From: Mycobacterium sp. GA-0227b
Lineage (GTDB): Bacteria > Actinomycetota > Actinomycetes > Mycobacteriales > Mycobacteriaceae
Direction of reading: 5' to 3'
Assembly (NCBI RefSeq): GCF_001499855.1
Contig: NZ_LQIK01000008.1
Coordinates: forward strand, 1 to 64,000
Length of the DNA: 64,000 nt
Shown here: one piece after another, positions 1 to 7,878 of the stretch
How the letters are laid out: every line of letters begins with the position of its first letter
Position numbering within the stretch: the stretch's first letter is position 1
Notes under the pieces: generated by a model
Database searches by the model: none
Seen by the model: only the letters and a program-made list of their open reading frames with translations
What the model was told of the DNA's origin: nothing
Translations under genes and position numbers: made by a program

Positions 1-1
1 C

Positions 2-379
2 GCCGCGGGCGACTGTCTTCTGGTCAACGACACCGTGACGTTTCATCCCGCGCCGATGCGACCACTGATGGCCGCTCGCCCCGACGCTTTCCGCGGAGTG
101 GTCGACGTCAGCCTGTGGCAGCGGGCTGTCGACACCCACGACGTGTTCGACACGAACCTCATCCCCGAGGCGTCGGTGGGCCCGCTCGAGCATTGCGCGA
201 CCGTCTGGATCATCACGCAAGCGGACCCGGGCGCCCCCAAACGCGAAGAGGGAGTGGCGATTCCGCCCGGCCCGCTGTTCGGCGGCACCCGCGCGTTCGC
301 TGTCACCCACGACATGGGCTTCCGGCTGGTCGAGCGGTGGCAGTTCAGCCTGGTGCAGGTGATCCGGGCGCAGCGGTAG
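2..379 (+). CDS. C-terminal end of a putative membrane glycosyltransferase (5' truncated)
   Basis: The reading frame is open from the left edge of the window to a TAG stop, so this is the 3' end of a longer gene. The visible 125 residues start in the middle of a soluble region (GDCLLVNDT) and end WQFSLVQVIRAQR. I see no membrane segment in this part. The pattern looks to me like the soluble tail of mycobacterial GT-C type integral-membrane glycosyltransferases, but that is recognition from memory without a diagnostic motif. The internal GTG at 35 is not a credible start because coding continues upstream. Confidence 0.65.
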   Translation, partial: AAGDCLLVNDTVTFHPAPMRPLMAARPDAFRGVVDVSLWQRAVDTHDVFDTNLIPEASVGPLEHCATVWIITQADPGAPKREEGVAIPPGPLFGGTRAFAVTHDMGFRLVERWQFSLVQVIRAQR

Positions 380-382
380 GCG

Positions 383-937
383 TCAGGTGTTGCGCCCGCT
401 GAGGGCGTCACGCACTCGGTCGACCAGGCCGGCCCCCGGTGCGAGGAGCTTGTTGGCCGGCGGATGATCGGGCGCCAGCGGGTGCGGCCGTGTCGGCGCC
501 ATTGCCTTGGCGCGCTGGAACTTCCCGCTCAGCTCGTGCAACTCCTCGGGCGCGCAGGAATCGCGGAGCTCGGCAAGCATGTCGTTCTCTTCGTCCTCGA
601 TGTGGTGGCGGATCTCGCCGATGAGTTTGCGGACCAGGTCGTCGTACTCGGGGTCGTCGCTGCCGGCCTTTTCGATCGCCTTCATGATCTCCTCGGCCTC
701 GGCGTGCTCTTTCAGCTCGTGATCGGCGAGCTCGTCACCGTCGGGCAGCACGCTTCTGGCGGCCGGATAGAGGTACTGCTCCTCGGCGACGGCGTGCCGG
801 ACGATGCCGGCGATCACGTGCTCGACGAGATCGGGCTGGCTGTGCGGGTCGCCGCCGGTTTCGATCTCGGTGAAGACGCTTTCGAACTCGCGATGGTCGG
901 TGATGATGTCGTCGACGATATTGCCGGTATCAGCCAT
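383..937 (-). CDS. Hemerythrin HHE-domain protein
   Basis: This 184-residue protein has the four-helix hemerythrin pattern: DHREFESVF near residue 16, RHAVAEEQYLYP near 50, DHELKEHAEAEE near 75 and RHHIEDEENDML near 110. These supply the His/Glu/Asp ligands of a di-iron centre. Family members bind O2 or sense iron or redox state in the cytoplasm. I chose ATG at 937 over GTG at 943 because a GAGGAGG ribosome site lies 6 bases before the ATG but abuts the GTG. The C-terminal 40 residues are Pro/Ala rich and outside the domain. The gene converges with the gene to its left, only 3 bases away. Confidence 0.85.
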   Translation of the reverse strand: MADTGNIVDDIITDHREFESVFTEIETGGDPHSQPDLVEHVIAGIVRHAVAEEQYLYPAARSVLPDGDELADHELKEHAEAEEIMKAIEKAGSDDPEYDDLVRKLIGEIRHHIEDEENDMLAELRDSCAPEELHELSGKFQRAKAMAPTRPHPLAPDHPPANKLLAPGAGLVDRVRDALSGRNT

Positions 938-1003
938 GGTCACCCTCCTCGAGTGAGGCGGCTACCCGCGTGCTGGGCGGCCAAACCTATGCACCTGGAG
1001 TCG

Positions 1004-2347
1004 CTACGCGAATCCGAACACCGGCGGAATGACGAGAACGACCAGCGCCGCCCAGATTCCGAACGTGGGTAGGTACCGGGTCTGCCAGCGTTCCATGGTC
1101 GCGAAATCGCGCCGGCTGCGCAGGAAGCCGACGAGCAGGTATGCCGACCACGACAGGTTGACCAGCAGCACCAGGTTCAGGCCGAGCGCGGTCACCTTGT
1201 TCGGCGTGAAGCCGAATTCCGCTATCCGCGTGAGCATCGCGACCAACATCAGCACGTCGACCGCCAGCGCGCTGAGCACGAGCACGAGCTGCAGTCGGTC
1301 GAACAGGTCCGCCGGCGCCAATGGGTCCCGGGCGGAGATCGCGTACAGCAGCAGGCCGAGAACGAGAACCAGGATGAGGTCCATCAGGATCAACAGGTTC
1401 CGGTCGACGTCGACCAAGCTGCCCTCCGCGATGAACGACGCGAGCAGCACGAGCAGCATGATCGTGGTCAGCGGGGTGAACACCCGGGTGAGCACGGGCG
1501 CGATGTTCTCCACCACGTTCTGCTTGGCCTCGACGAGCCATGCGGCGACGAGGATCCCGCCCGCCACGCCGATCGGCACGATCCAGTCCTCGATGGCCCA
1601 TTCGACATCGGTGCCGAGCGCCTCGAACGCGCCGACCGTCAGCGCCATCAGCACGCCGGCGCCGAGGGCGAGCAGGGTCAGGTACACCACCCACTCGCCG
1701 GTGAACCGGATGAAATCCATTCTCCGCCGGTCGGATCGCCACTTTCCGCCGACGTAGGCGAAGCCGACGGCGAACCACAACGCGATGGGCGCGTGGATCG
1801 TGGCGATCACCGCAGTCGCGCCATCCGGATCGAACGGGTACACGTTGAGCACGACGGCCGCCACGACGAACGGCAGCGTCAGCGCCGCGACCAGGCGCAA
1901 GCTCAGCCGGCGCTTCCAGACGAAATAGCCGATCGGGAACGGAAGCACGAAAAGACCGGCATTGCGGGCGAACACCTCGTCGGTGAGCACGGCCGATCCG
2001 ACCTTGAGCGCCACTGCCCCGCCGAGCGCGAGCGCGAAGACGACGAACAGCTCGCTTCGCCGCTGTCGCCCATCGGCACCCGGTTCGGCCGTCAAGATCA
2101 ATTGCTTCCACAGCCGGTCGGAATGCTCCTGCGCGAACTCGCGGGAGATGCTGTGCACGTTGCCCATGCGCTTCACCGCGACCAGGAACGCCTCGTCGCT
2201 CATCAGGCCGGCGGAGGACAGGTCGGCGATCTGGTTGCGCAGGTGGTCTTCCATCTCGTCGGCGTCGGCGGCCGAGATCGCCCGATGCCGCTCGACGTAA
2301 CCGCGCCACTGGCCGATCTGCGATTCCAATGCGGCGTCGGAGTCCAT
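1004..2347 (-). CDS. Permease-prefix-domain multi-pass membrane protein
   Basis: This 447-residue protein begins with a soluble region of about 90 residues (IGQWRGYVERHRAI...DEMEDHLRNQIADL) resembling the permease prefix domain 1 / DUF1700 family. About ten hydrophobic segments follow. Such proteins are usually encoded next to PadR regulators and are thought to act in membrane stress or transport; the substrate is unknown. The start at 2347 shares its A with the TGA stop of padR (TGATG), and an AAGGA lies 8 bases upstream, so the two are translationally coupled. Confidence 0.8.
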   Translation of the reverse strand: MDSDAALESQIGQWRGYVERHRAISAADADEMEDHLRNQIADLSSAGLMSDEAFLVAVKRMGNVHSISREFAQEHSDRLWKQLILTAEPGADGRQRRSELFVVFALALGGAVALKVGSAVLTDEVFARNAGLFVLPFPIGYFVWKRRLSLRLVAALTLPFVVAAVVLNVYPFDPDGATAVIATIHAPIALWFAVGFAYVGGKWRSDRRRMDFIRFTGEWVVYLTLLALGAGVLMALTVGAFEALGTDVEWAIEDWIVPIGVAGGILVAAWLVEAKQNVVENIAPVLTRVFTPLTTIMLLVLLASFIAEGSLVDVDRNLLILMDLILVLVLGLLLYAISARDPLAPADLFDRLQLVLVLSALAVDVLMLVAMLTRIAEFGFTPNKVTALGLNLVLLVNLSWSAYLLVGFLRSRRDFATMERWQTRYLPTFGIWAALVVLVIPPVFGFA

Positions 2348-2709
2348 CACGCCCATCCTTGCGCCGTCGGAGGAGGTAGCGGGACGCTGCGCCATACCTG
2401 GTCGAGCATGCCTGCCACCGTCTCCCACTGAGTTCGCCGCTCGGCGAGCATCTTTCGACCGGCGTCGGTGATCGCGTAATGCTTACGGCGACGCCCGCTG
2501 TCGGAGACGCCCCACGACGCCGTCACATATCCCAGGCGCTCGAGCCGATGCAGCAGCGGATACAGCATTCCGTCCGTCCATTGGATCCGTCCGCCGGACA
2601 GCTCCTGCACGCGCTTCAAGATGGCGTATCCGTAGGACTCACCGTCGGCGAGGATGCCCAGCACAAGCGGCGTCGCCGAGGCCGCCACCAGATCCTTGTC
2701 GATATACAT
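2347..2709 (-). CDS. PadR family transcriptional regulator
   Basis: This 120-residue protein has the PadR winged helix: LVLGILADGESYGYAILKRV (helices 1-2), a WTDGMLYPLLHRLERLGYV recognition region and a GRRRKHYAITDAGRKML wing. PadR proteins repress nearby detoxification or membrane genes and often their own promoter. It is the first gene of a two-gene operon with the membrane protein that overlaps its stop codon, so that protein is its likely target. The only upstream space, 2710-2730, holds CTAG-rich sequence (ctagcctagcagttctag) containing a ctag dyad that may be the operator. Confidence 0.88.
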   Translation of the reverse strand: MYIDKDLVAASATPLVLGILADGESYGYAILKRVQELSGGRIQWTDGMLYPLLHRLERLGYVTASWGVSDSGRRRKHYAITDAGRKMLAERRTQWETVAGMLDQVWRSVPLPPPTAQGWA

Positions 2710-2730
2710 AGCGCCGCTAGCCTAGCAGTT

Positions 2731-4416
2731 CTAGGTATAGCGCGTGCCATCTTCGTTGCGGCGAGTGACCTCGAGCGCGTCGAGCCTTTCCAGGAGCGGC
2801 ACCGCGACCCGGCGGGTGGTGTTCATCGCGCGCTTGGCGTCGGCGACGGTGAACGGCTGCGGCAATGCGTTGAGAACCGCTGCGGCACGGTCGAATACGT
2901 CCGGGCCGAGCACCACACCGTCGGCGATCTTGGTCAACCGCTTCGCGCGGATCGCCGCCGCGAGTTCGCGCGGTCCCAGCTCGAGGTCGGCCAGCTCGTC
3001 GGCCTCCGGCGCGCGGAACGGCTCGGCGGCCAGCCACTCCTCCACCGTCCGCACCGCCTTCTCGACGCGCGCCGGCAGCCCCGCACCGGGCCGGCGCACC
3101 ACCCCGTCGACGGCCTGCAAGTCCGTGCCCGCCAGCAGGGCGGGCAGCAGTTCGCCGGCAGGCAGACCCGCCTGCTGCCGCAGCGCCTCCAACGGCATGC
3201 CCGCCGCGACGTCGTGTTCGGCGGACCACCGTGCGACGGCCGTCATCATCTGTTGCCGCCGCTGCGCCCACCAGCCGTCGTCGACGACCCACTCGCCCAC
3301 CCACGTGCCGCCGGTGTCAAAACCCATGGCGCGCAACTCGTCAACGCGGGCACACGGCGGCCGGCGCACGCGTCCGGTCGCCAGCTCCTCGCCCCGTTCG
3401 CGGGCCGCGCCGCGACGCCGCAACGCCGGCGGCCACACGTCGAGCACCTCGATACCCGCGGCGATGCGGTGCTCACCGGGGTCGCGCAACAGTCCGATGT
3501 CGCCGACCCGCAACGGCAGCGGCCGCGCGAACCGCAGCCGGGCGCCCGCCGTGCCGAGCGGCCGAACGCGCACCGGCACCGCCGCCGACCCGATGTGCAG
3601 CACCAGCTGCGGGTGCAGTCGGTGCGATTCACTGGGTTCCCTCAGCAGCACGTCGATCTCGGCGGTGTCGAGCCACGCACCCGGGGTCCGGACGGTGTCG
3701 CCGCGGCCGATGTGCCGGCGGTCGACACCGCGCAGGTTCACCGCGACGCGCGCGACGGCGCCGACCTCCGAGCGGTCCTGGCCAAGCGACTGCAGGCCGC
3801 GGACCGTGACCCGTCGTCCGGTGTGCTCGAGTTCGGCGCCGACGCGCAACGTGCCTGCCGCCAACGTCCCGGTCACCACCGTGCCCGCGCCCCGGACGGT
3901 GAACGAGCGGTCCACCCAGAGCCGCACGTCGGCGTCGCGGTCGGGAAGAGGCAGCCCGTCGACAAGCGAAACAAGATGTGTGCGAACAGCATTCAGATCA
4001 GTGCCGAGAACGATCGGCGCATCGGGCAGCCGCTCGCGCACCTGCGCGATCGCGCTGGCGGGATCGGCAAGGTCGGCCTTGCTGATCACCACCAGCAGGT
4101 GCCGAACCCCGAGCGCTCGCAGCGCGTCGAGATGCTCGTCGGACTGCGGCATCCACCCCTCGGTCGCGGCGACGACGAACACGATCGCCGGCACGGGCCC
4201 GACACCGGCGAGCATGTTCGCGACGAACCGCTCGTGGCCGGGCACGTCGACGAACGCGATCTCCCGCCCGTCGAGCGTCGTCCAGGCGAACCCCAAGTCG
4301 ATGGTCAGCCCGCGGCGCCGCTCCTCGGCCAGCCGGTCCGGCCACATGCCCGTGAGCCGTTCGACGAGCGTGGACTTGCCGTGATCGACGTGGCCCGCGG
4401 TGGCTACGACGTACAC
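2731..4416 (-). CDS. selB: Selenocysteine-specific elongation factor SelB
   Basis: SelB delivers Sec-tRNA(Sec) to the ribosome at UGA codons marked by a SECIS element. The 561-residue protein has the translational GTPase motifs: G1 GHVDHGKS (8-15), G3 DVPGHE (57-62) and G4 SKAD (112-115). Beta-barrel domains follow, then a C-terminal set of winged helices of the SECIS-binding type. Length is slightly short of the usual 570-615. The start at 4416 overlaps the end of selA by 13 bp, which implies coupled translation. The context of selA, tRNA-Sec and selD makes the assignment secure. Confidence 0.95.
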   Translation of the reverse strand: MYVVATAGHVDHGKSTLVERLTGMWPDRLAEERRRGLTIDLGFAWTTLDGREIAFVDVPGHERFVANMLAGVGPVPAIVFVVAATEGWMPQSDEHLDALRALGVRHLLVVISKADLADPASAIAQVRERLPDAPIVLGTDLNAVRTHLVSLVDGLPLPDRDADVRLWVDRSFTVRGAGTVVTGTLAAGTLRVGAELEHTGRRVTVRGLQSLGQDRSEVGAVARVAVNLRGVDRRHIGRGDTVRTPGAWLDTAEIDVLLREPSESHRLHPQLVLHIGSAAVPVRVRPLGTAGARLRFARPLPLRVGDIGLLRDPGEHRIAAGIEVLDVWPPALRRRGAARERGEELATGRVRRPPCARVDELRAMGFDTGGTWVGEWVVDDGWWAQRRQQMMTAVARWSAEHDVAAGMPLEALRQQAGLPAGELLPALLAGTDLQAVDGVVRRPGAGLPARVEKAVRTVEEWLAAEPFRAPEADELADLELGPRELAAAIRAKRLTKIADGVVLGPDVFDRAAAVLNALPQPFTVADAKRAMNTTRRVAVPLLERLDALEVTRRNEDGTRYT

Positions 4417-5684
4417 GCCAGCACCGCCTCGGCCAGCACGCCGTCGTCATCGGCGGCGACGGTGCGCAGGTCGAGCAGGCAGCGGCCGGCTTCGAGCCGG
4501 CCGACCACCGCGGGCGTCCCGGTGCGCAGCGGCGCGGCGTAGGACTCGGGCAGGCTGACCGCGGCGCTCGGCAGCGAGACGTCGGGAGCGCCGCCACCGC
4601 CGACCGCGGCGATGCACTCGACCGCCTCCGCGCCGGGCAGTTGCGCGGCAAGCTGCTGCGCCCGCGCCCTTAGGTCGGCGATGTCGGCGTCCAGCGCTTG
4701 CGCGACCGGTGTCGGCGGGCCGGCCAGCGTGGCCTCCAACGCGGCGAGGGTCAGCTTGTCGACGCGCAGCGCCCGCGCCGCCGGGTGTCGTCGCAGCCGT
4801 TCGATGAGCTCGGCGTCGCCGAACAGCAGACCGGCCTGCGGCCCGCCGAGCAGCTTGTCCCCGCTCGCGGTGACGAGGTCGGCGCCGTCGCGCAGCATCG
4901 TGGTCGCGTCGGGCTCGTCGGGCAGCAGCGGATGCGGGGTGAGCAGGCCCGAACCGACGTCGGCGACCAGCGGCACATCCAAACCGGCAAGCTCGCGAGT
5001 GCCGACCGTCGACGTAAACCCGGTAACCGAGTAGTTCGACGGGTGCACCTTGAGGACGAAGCCAGTGTCGGCCCCGAGCGCGTCCGCGTAATCACGCAGG
5101 TGGGTGCGGTTCGTGGTGCCGACCTCGCGGATGCGCGAACCGGTCGACTCCAGCAGCTCGGGCAGCCGGAAGCCGTCGCCGATCTCGATGAGCTCGCCGC
5201 GGCTGACGACGATCTCCTTGCCCGGCGCCAGCGTCATCGCGGCGAGCAGCAGCGCGGCGGCGTTGTTATTGACCACGTGCACGCCGTCCGCGGCGGGGAC
5301 CGCTCGGGCCAGCGCGGTGAGCGCGCCGCGACCGCGTCGGGCCCGGCGACCGGTCTGGAGGTCGAACTCGACGTCGGTGGCGCCGCTCGCGGTGACGATC
5401 GCGTCGACCGCGGCCTGCGACAGCGGCGCCCGTCCGAGGTTGGTGTGCACGACGACGCCGGTCGCGTTGATCACCGGACGCAGTGTGGCCGCACTCGTCG
5501 GCAGTGCCGCGACCGCGTCGTCGGCGACCCGCTCCGGCGCGATCTCACCGGATCGCGCACGCTGTTGCGATTGTGCGACAACGGTTTTCACCAACGTACG
5601 GCCGAGCACCCGCGACGCCTCGGCGAGGCGCGGATCGGCGAGCAGGACGTCGGTGCGCGGCACGCGCCGGCGGGGGTCGGTCAT
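4404..5684 (-). CDS. selA: L-seryl-tRNA(Sec) selenium transferase SelA
   Basis: SelA is a PLP enzyme that converts Ser-tRNA(Sec) to Sec-tRNA(Sec) with selenophosphate. From the ATG at 5684 it is 426 residues. Residues 70-90 hold VINATGVVVHTNLGRAPLS, and the PLP lysine is K277 in SGDKLLGGPQAG. An in-frame ATG 24 codons upstream would add a basic non-homologous stretch that runs into the palindrome at 5697-5747, so I rejected it. It is the first gene of selA-selB. The promoter must lie in the short space between 5685 and the oppositely oriented DUF488 gene. Confidence 0.95.
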   Translation of the reverse strand: MTDPRRRVPRTDVLLADPRLAEASRVLGRTLVKTVVAQSQQRARSGEIAPERVADDAVAALPTSAATLRPVINATGVVVHTNLGRAPLSQAAVDAIVTASGATDVEFDLQTGRRARRGRGALTALARAVPAADGVHVVNNNAAALLLAAMTLAPGKEIVVSRGELIEIGDGFRLPELLESTGSRIREVGTTNRTHLRDYADALGADTGFVLKVHPSNYSVTGFTSTVGTRELAGLDVPLVADVGSGLLTPHPLLPDEPDATTMLRDGADLVTASGDKLLGGPQAGLLFGDAELIERLRRHPAARALRVDKLTLAALEATLAGPPTPVAQALDADIADLRARAQQLAAQLPGAEAVECIAAVGGGGAPDVSLPSAAVSLPESYAAPLRTGTPAVVGRLEAGRCLLDLRTVAADDDGVLAEAVLACTS

Positions 5685-5696
5685 CGGGCCACCCGG

Positions 5697-5747
5697 CGAT
5701 TTCGGTGTAGTTGGTTGCGCTGACCGCAACTGTGTACACCGAAATCG
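5697..5747. repeat. Intergenic palindrome, family A copy 1
   Basis: Arms cgatttcggtgta and tacaccgaaatcg are perfectly complementary, with an inner gttgcg/cgcaac pairing. Together they form a 51-base cruciform or hairpin between divergent selA and the DUF488 gene. Related copies lie at 6355-6404 and 35609-35659. Function unknown; it sits where the selA promoter should be. Confidence 0.85.
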
Positions 5748-5816
5748 CAAACGCATGCGCGCCGAACTCGCATGAGGCCATCATGGCCCATGGCCGCGAT
5801 CGGGTACACCGATCAC

Positions 5817-6347
5817 ATGTTGACGTCGGTGGGACACGGCGCGCTGGACAGATCAGCGCTCACGCAGTTGCTGAAGGGGGCGGGCATCGAAGCGCTCGTC
5901 GACATCCGCCGCTACCCGAACAGCAGGCACAACCCCGACGTGGAGACGTCCGCGATCGCCGCGTGGACCCGGGAGGCGGGGCTGGACTACCGCTGGGAGC
6001 AGCGGCTAGGTGGGCGCCGGAGCCTGCCCGCCGGAACCGAGACCGAGGACCCGTGGTGGCGGGTCAAGCAGTTCGCCGCCTACGCCGCCTACACCCGCAC
6101 CGACGAATTCACCGACGCGCTGGGCGACCTCGTCGAGCAGTCGAAACGGCAGCACACCGCGATGATGTGCAGCGAGTCGGTGTGGTGGCGCTGTCACCGG
6201 CGAATCGTCGCCGACGTGGCGGTGCTGAGGCTTTCGGTGCCGGTCGGGCACCTCATGCACGACGGCCGGGTGGTTGCGCACGCGCCGTCGGAGGGCGCGC
6301 GGATCCGCGACGACGGGCTGGTGGTGTGGGACGCGGACCCGGGCTGA
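5817..6347 (+). CDS. DUF488 domain protein
   Basis: This 176-residue protein opens with the family hallmark TSVGHGALDRSALTQLL and LVDIRRYPNSRHNPD, and has the conserved Cys/His motif MMCSESVWWRCHRRIVAD near 120. DUF488 proteins are small cytoplasmic proteins of unknown biochemistry. I chose ATG 5817 because the conserved beta strand begins immediately after it. ATGs at 5772 and 5790 are in frame and could add 15 or 9 residues. It is inserted between selA and tRNA-Sec; nothing visible ties it to selenium metabolism. Confidence 0.85.
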   Translation: MLTSVGHGALDRSALTQLLKGAGIEALVDIRRYPNSRHNPDVETSAIAAWTREAGLDYRWEQRLGGRRSLPAGTETEDPWWRVKQFAAYAAYTRTDEFTDALGDLVEQSKRQHTAMMCSESVWWRCHRRIVADVAVLRLSVPVGHLMHDGRVVAHAPSEGARIRDDGLVVWDADPG

Positions 6348-6354
6348 GCGAGCG

Positions 6355-6404
6355 CGATTCGGGTGTAGTTGGTCGCGGTGAGCGCGACCGGCTACACCGA
6401 AATC
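6355..6404. repeat. Intergenic palindrome, family A copy 2
   Basis: Sequence cgattcgggtgtagttggtcgcg pairs with cgcgaccggctacaccgaaatc. It is clearly related to 5697-5747 and 35609-35659. It lies just past the DUF488 stop and just beyond the 3' end of the leftward tRNA-Sec, so it could act as a transcription end for either. Confidence 0.8.
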
Positions 6405-6416
6405 ACCGAGGGACCG

Positions 6417-6511
6417 TGGCGGAGGCGGACGGGAATCGAACCCGCCAGCGACAGAATCTGCCGCTCAGCGATTTTGAAGACCGCGCCGGTCACCAGACCG
6501 GATACGCCTCC
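6417..6511 (-). tRNA. selC: tRNA-Sec (anticodon UCA)
   Basis: Read on the minus strand it starts GGAGGCG and ends CGCCTCC-G-CCA, with CCA encoded; total 95 nt, the same length as E. coli selC. The anticodon stem GCGGT/ATCGC encloses the loop CTTCAAA, giving anticodon TCA for UGA codons. A long D stem (CCGGTC...GACCGG), a large variable arm and a T arm with GGTTCGATTCC follow. The long extra arm is diagnostic of tRNA-Sec. The eighth acceptor pair is a T-C mismatch. The gene is divergent from selD. Confidence 0.95.
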
Positions 6512-6541
6512 CTGACCCACCGCCCGATCATGCCAGGCAGC

Positions 6542-7555
6542 ATGGAGGCCGTGACCGAGCAGACGACCTACCGGCTGACCCAGTACGCGCACGGCGGCGG
6601 CTGCGCATGCAAGATCCCGCCCGGCGAACTCGAGGACGTCGTGCGCGGGTTGACCCACGCCGCGCCGCGGGATCCGGTCGGCGAGTTGCTCGTCGGGCTC
6701 GACGACGGCGACGACGCGGCGGCGGTGCGCATCGACGACGGGGTCGCGCTGATCGCGACGACGGACTTCTTCACCCCGGTGGTCGACGACGCCTATGACT
6801 GGGGGCGGATCGCGGCGGCCAACGCGCTGTCGGATGTGTACGCGATGGGTGGACGGCCGGTCGTCGCGGTGAACCTGCTCGGCTGGCCGCGCGACGTGCT
6901 GCCGTTCGAGTTGGCCGCAGAGGTGTTACGCGGCGGCATGGACATGTGCGTGGCCGCGGGCTGTCATCTGGCCGGCGGGCACAGCGTGGACGATCCGGAG
7001 CCGAAGTACGGTTTGGCCGTCACGGGTATCGCGGATCCGAATCGGTTGCTGCGCAATGACGCCGGTAAGGCGGGGCTGCCGCTGTCGTTGACGAAGCCGC
7101 TGGGCGTCGGGGTGCTCAACAGCCGGCACAAGAACACCGGCGAGACGTTCCCCGCGGCCGTCGAGGTGATGACGGCGCTGAACGCCGACGCCGCACAGGC
7201 AGCCGTCGCGGCCGGTATCGAATGCGCAACCGACGTAACGGGTTTCGGGCTGCTGGGCCATCTGCACAAGCTGGCCCGCGCCAGCGGCGTCACCGCGGTG
7301 ATCGACAGCACCGCGGTGCCCTACCTCGACGGCGCGCGGGATGCGTTGGCGGCCGGCTATGTCAGCGGCGGCACCCGGCGCAACCTCGACTGGGTCGCCC
7401 CGCACGTCGACCTGACAGCGGTCGACGAGGACGAGGCGCTGCTGCTGGCGGACGCGCAGACGTCGGGCGGTCTGCTGATCGCCGGTGAGATCCCGGGTGC
7501 GCCGGTCATCGGTGAACTGGTGCTGCGTGGACAGCACTCGATCGTGGTGCGCTGA
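6542..7555 (+). CDS. selD: Selenophosphate synthetase SelD
   Basis: SelD makes selenophosphate from selenide and ATP, the selenium donor for SelA. From ATG 6542 it is 337 residues. The N-terminal glycine-rich loop RLTQYAHGGGCACKI holds the catalytic Cys21 and Lys24, so this is a Cys-type and not a Sec-type enzyme. The AIRS-family motif NALSDVYAMGG lies at 95-104 and a TDVTGFGLLGH motif further on. GTG at 6551 and ATG at 6530 are alternative starts. It begins 30 bp from tRNA-Sec on the opposite strand, so the two probably share a promoter region. Confidence 0.94.
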   Translation: MEAVTEQTTYRLTQYAHGGGCACKIPPGELEDVVRGLTHAAPRDPVGELLVGLDDGDDAAAVRIDDGVALIATTDFFTPVVDDAYDWGRIAAANALSDVYAMGGRPVVAVNLLGWPRDVLPFELAAEVLRGGMDMCVAAGCHLAGGHSVDDPEPKYGLAVTGIADPNRLLRNDAGKAGLPLSLTKPLGVGVLNSRHKNTGETFPAAVEVMTALNADAAQAAVAAGIECATDVTGFGLLGHLHKLARASGVTAVIDSTAVPYLDGARDALAAGYVSGGTRRNLDWVAPHVDLTAVDEDEALLLADAQTSGGLLIAGEIPGAPVIGELVLRGQHSIVVR

Positions 7556-7584
7556 CTGGCTTTACCGACCCAGTCAGCCGAACT

Positions 7585-7725
7585 TCATGCGGGGCGTGTG
7601 GTTGCCGACGGATCCCGGTCGGGGCGATCGGAGAACTCGGGGTTGGTCACGGGTTCGGCGGAATCGTCCTGACTGGAGACGAATTCAGGTTTCTGGGGAT
7701 GGGAGAACAGGTCGTACGACTGCAT
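7585..7725 (-). CDS. Small hypothetical protein (46 aa)
   Basis: An open frame on the minus strand begins MQSYDLFSHPQKPEF and ends SATTRPA. It is preceded by AAGGA at a spacing of 8 bases and uses mostly G/C third positions. The composition (acidic, Pro/Ser rich, no hydrophobic segment) suggests a soluble or disordered peptide. It occupies the otherwise empty 323-bp space between selD and the kinase gene, and converges with selD. I recognise no family. Confidence 0.45.
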   Translation of the reverse strand: MQSYDLFSHPQKPEFVSSQDDSAEPVTNPEFSDRPDRDPSATTRPA

Positions 7726-7878
7726 GCAGCAAGTCCTTCGTTACGTTCCGCGGCGGACGATGTCGAACGTGTCGCGCGGTGTCGAATCGCAGGCTCATCG
7801 GCTTTCGAAGGGATTCGATGGCTGCTAACCGGAGAAGGTCTGCTTCCAGGCTACACCCGGCGGTGCGGATGCCGATGC

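Noticed and set aside
2479..4542. Very long plus-strand frames opposite padR, selB and selA
   Set aside because: They are high-GC antisense shadows, rich in Arg, His, Pro and Gln without family similarity, while the minus strand encodes clear SelB and SelA.
5711..6541. Long upstream extension of the selD frame, open from 5711
   Set aside because: It runs through the DUF488 gene in another frame and across tRNA-Sec on the opposite strand. SelD homology starts only after 6542.
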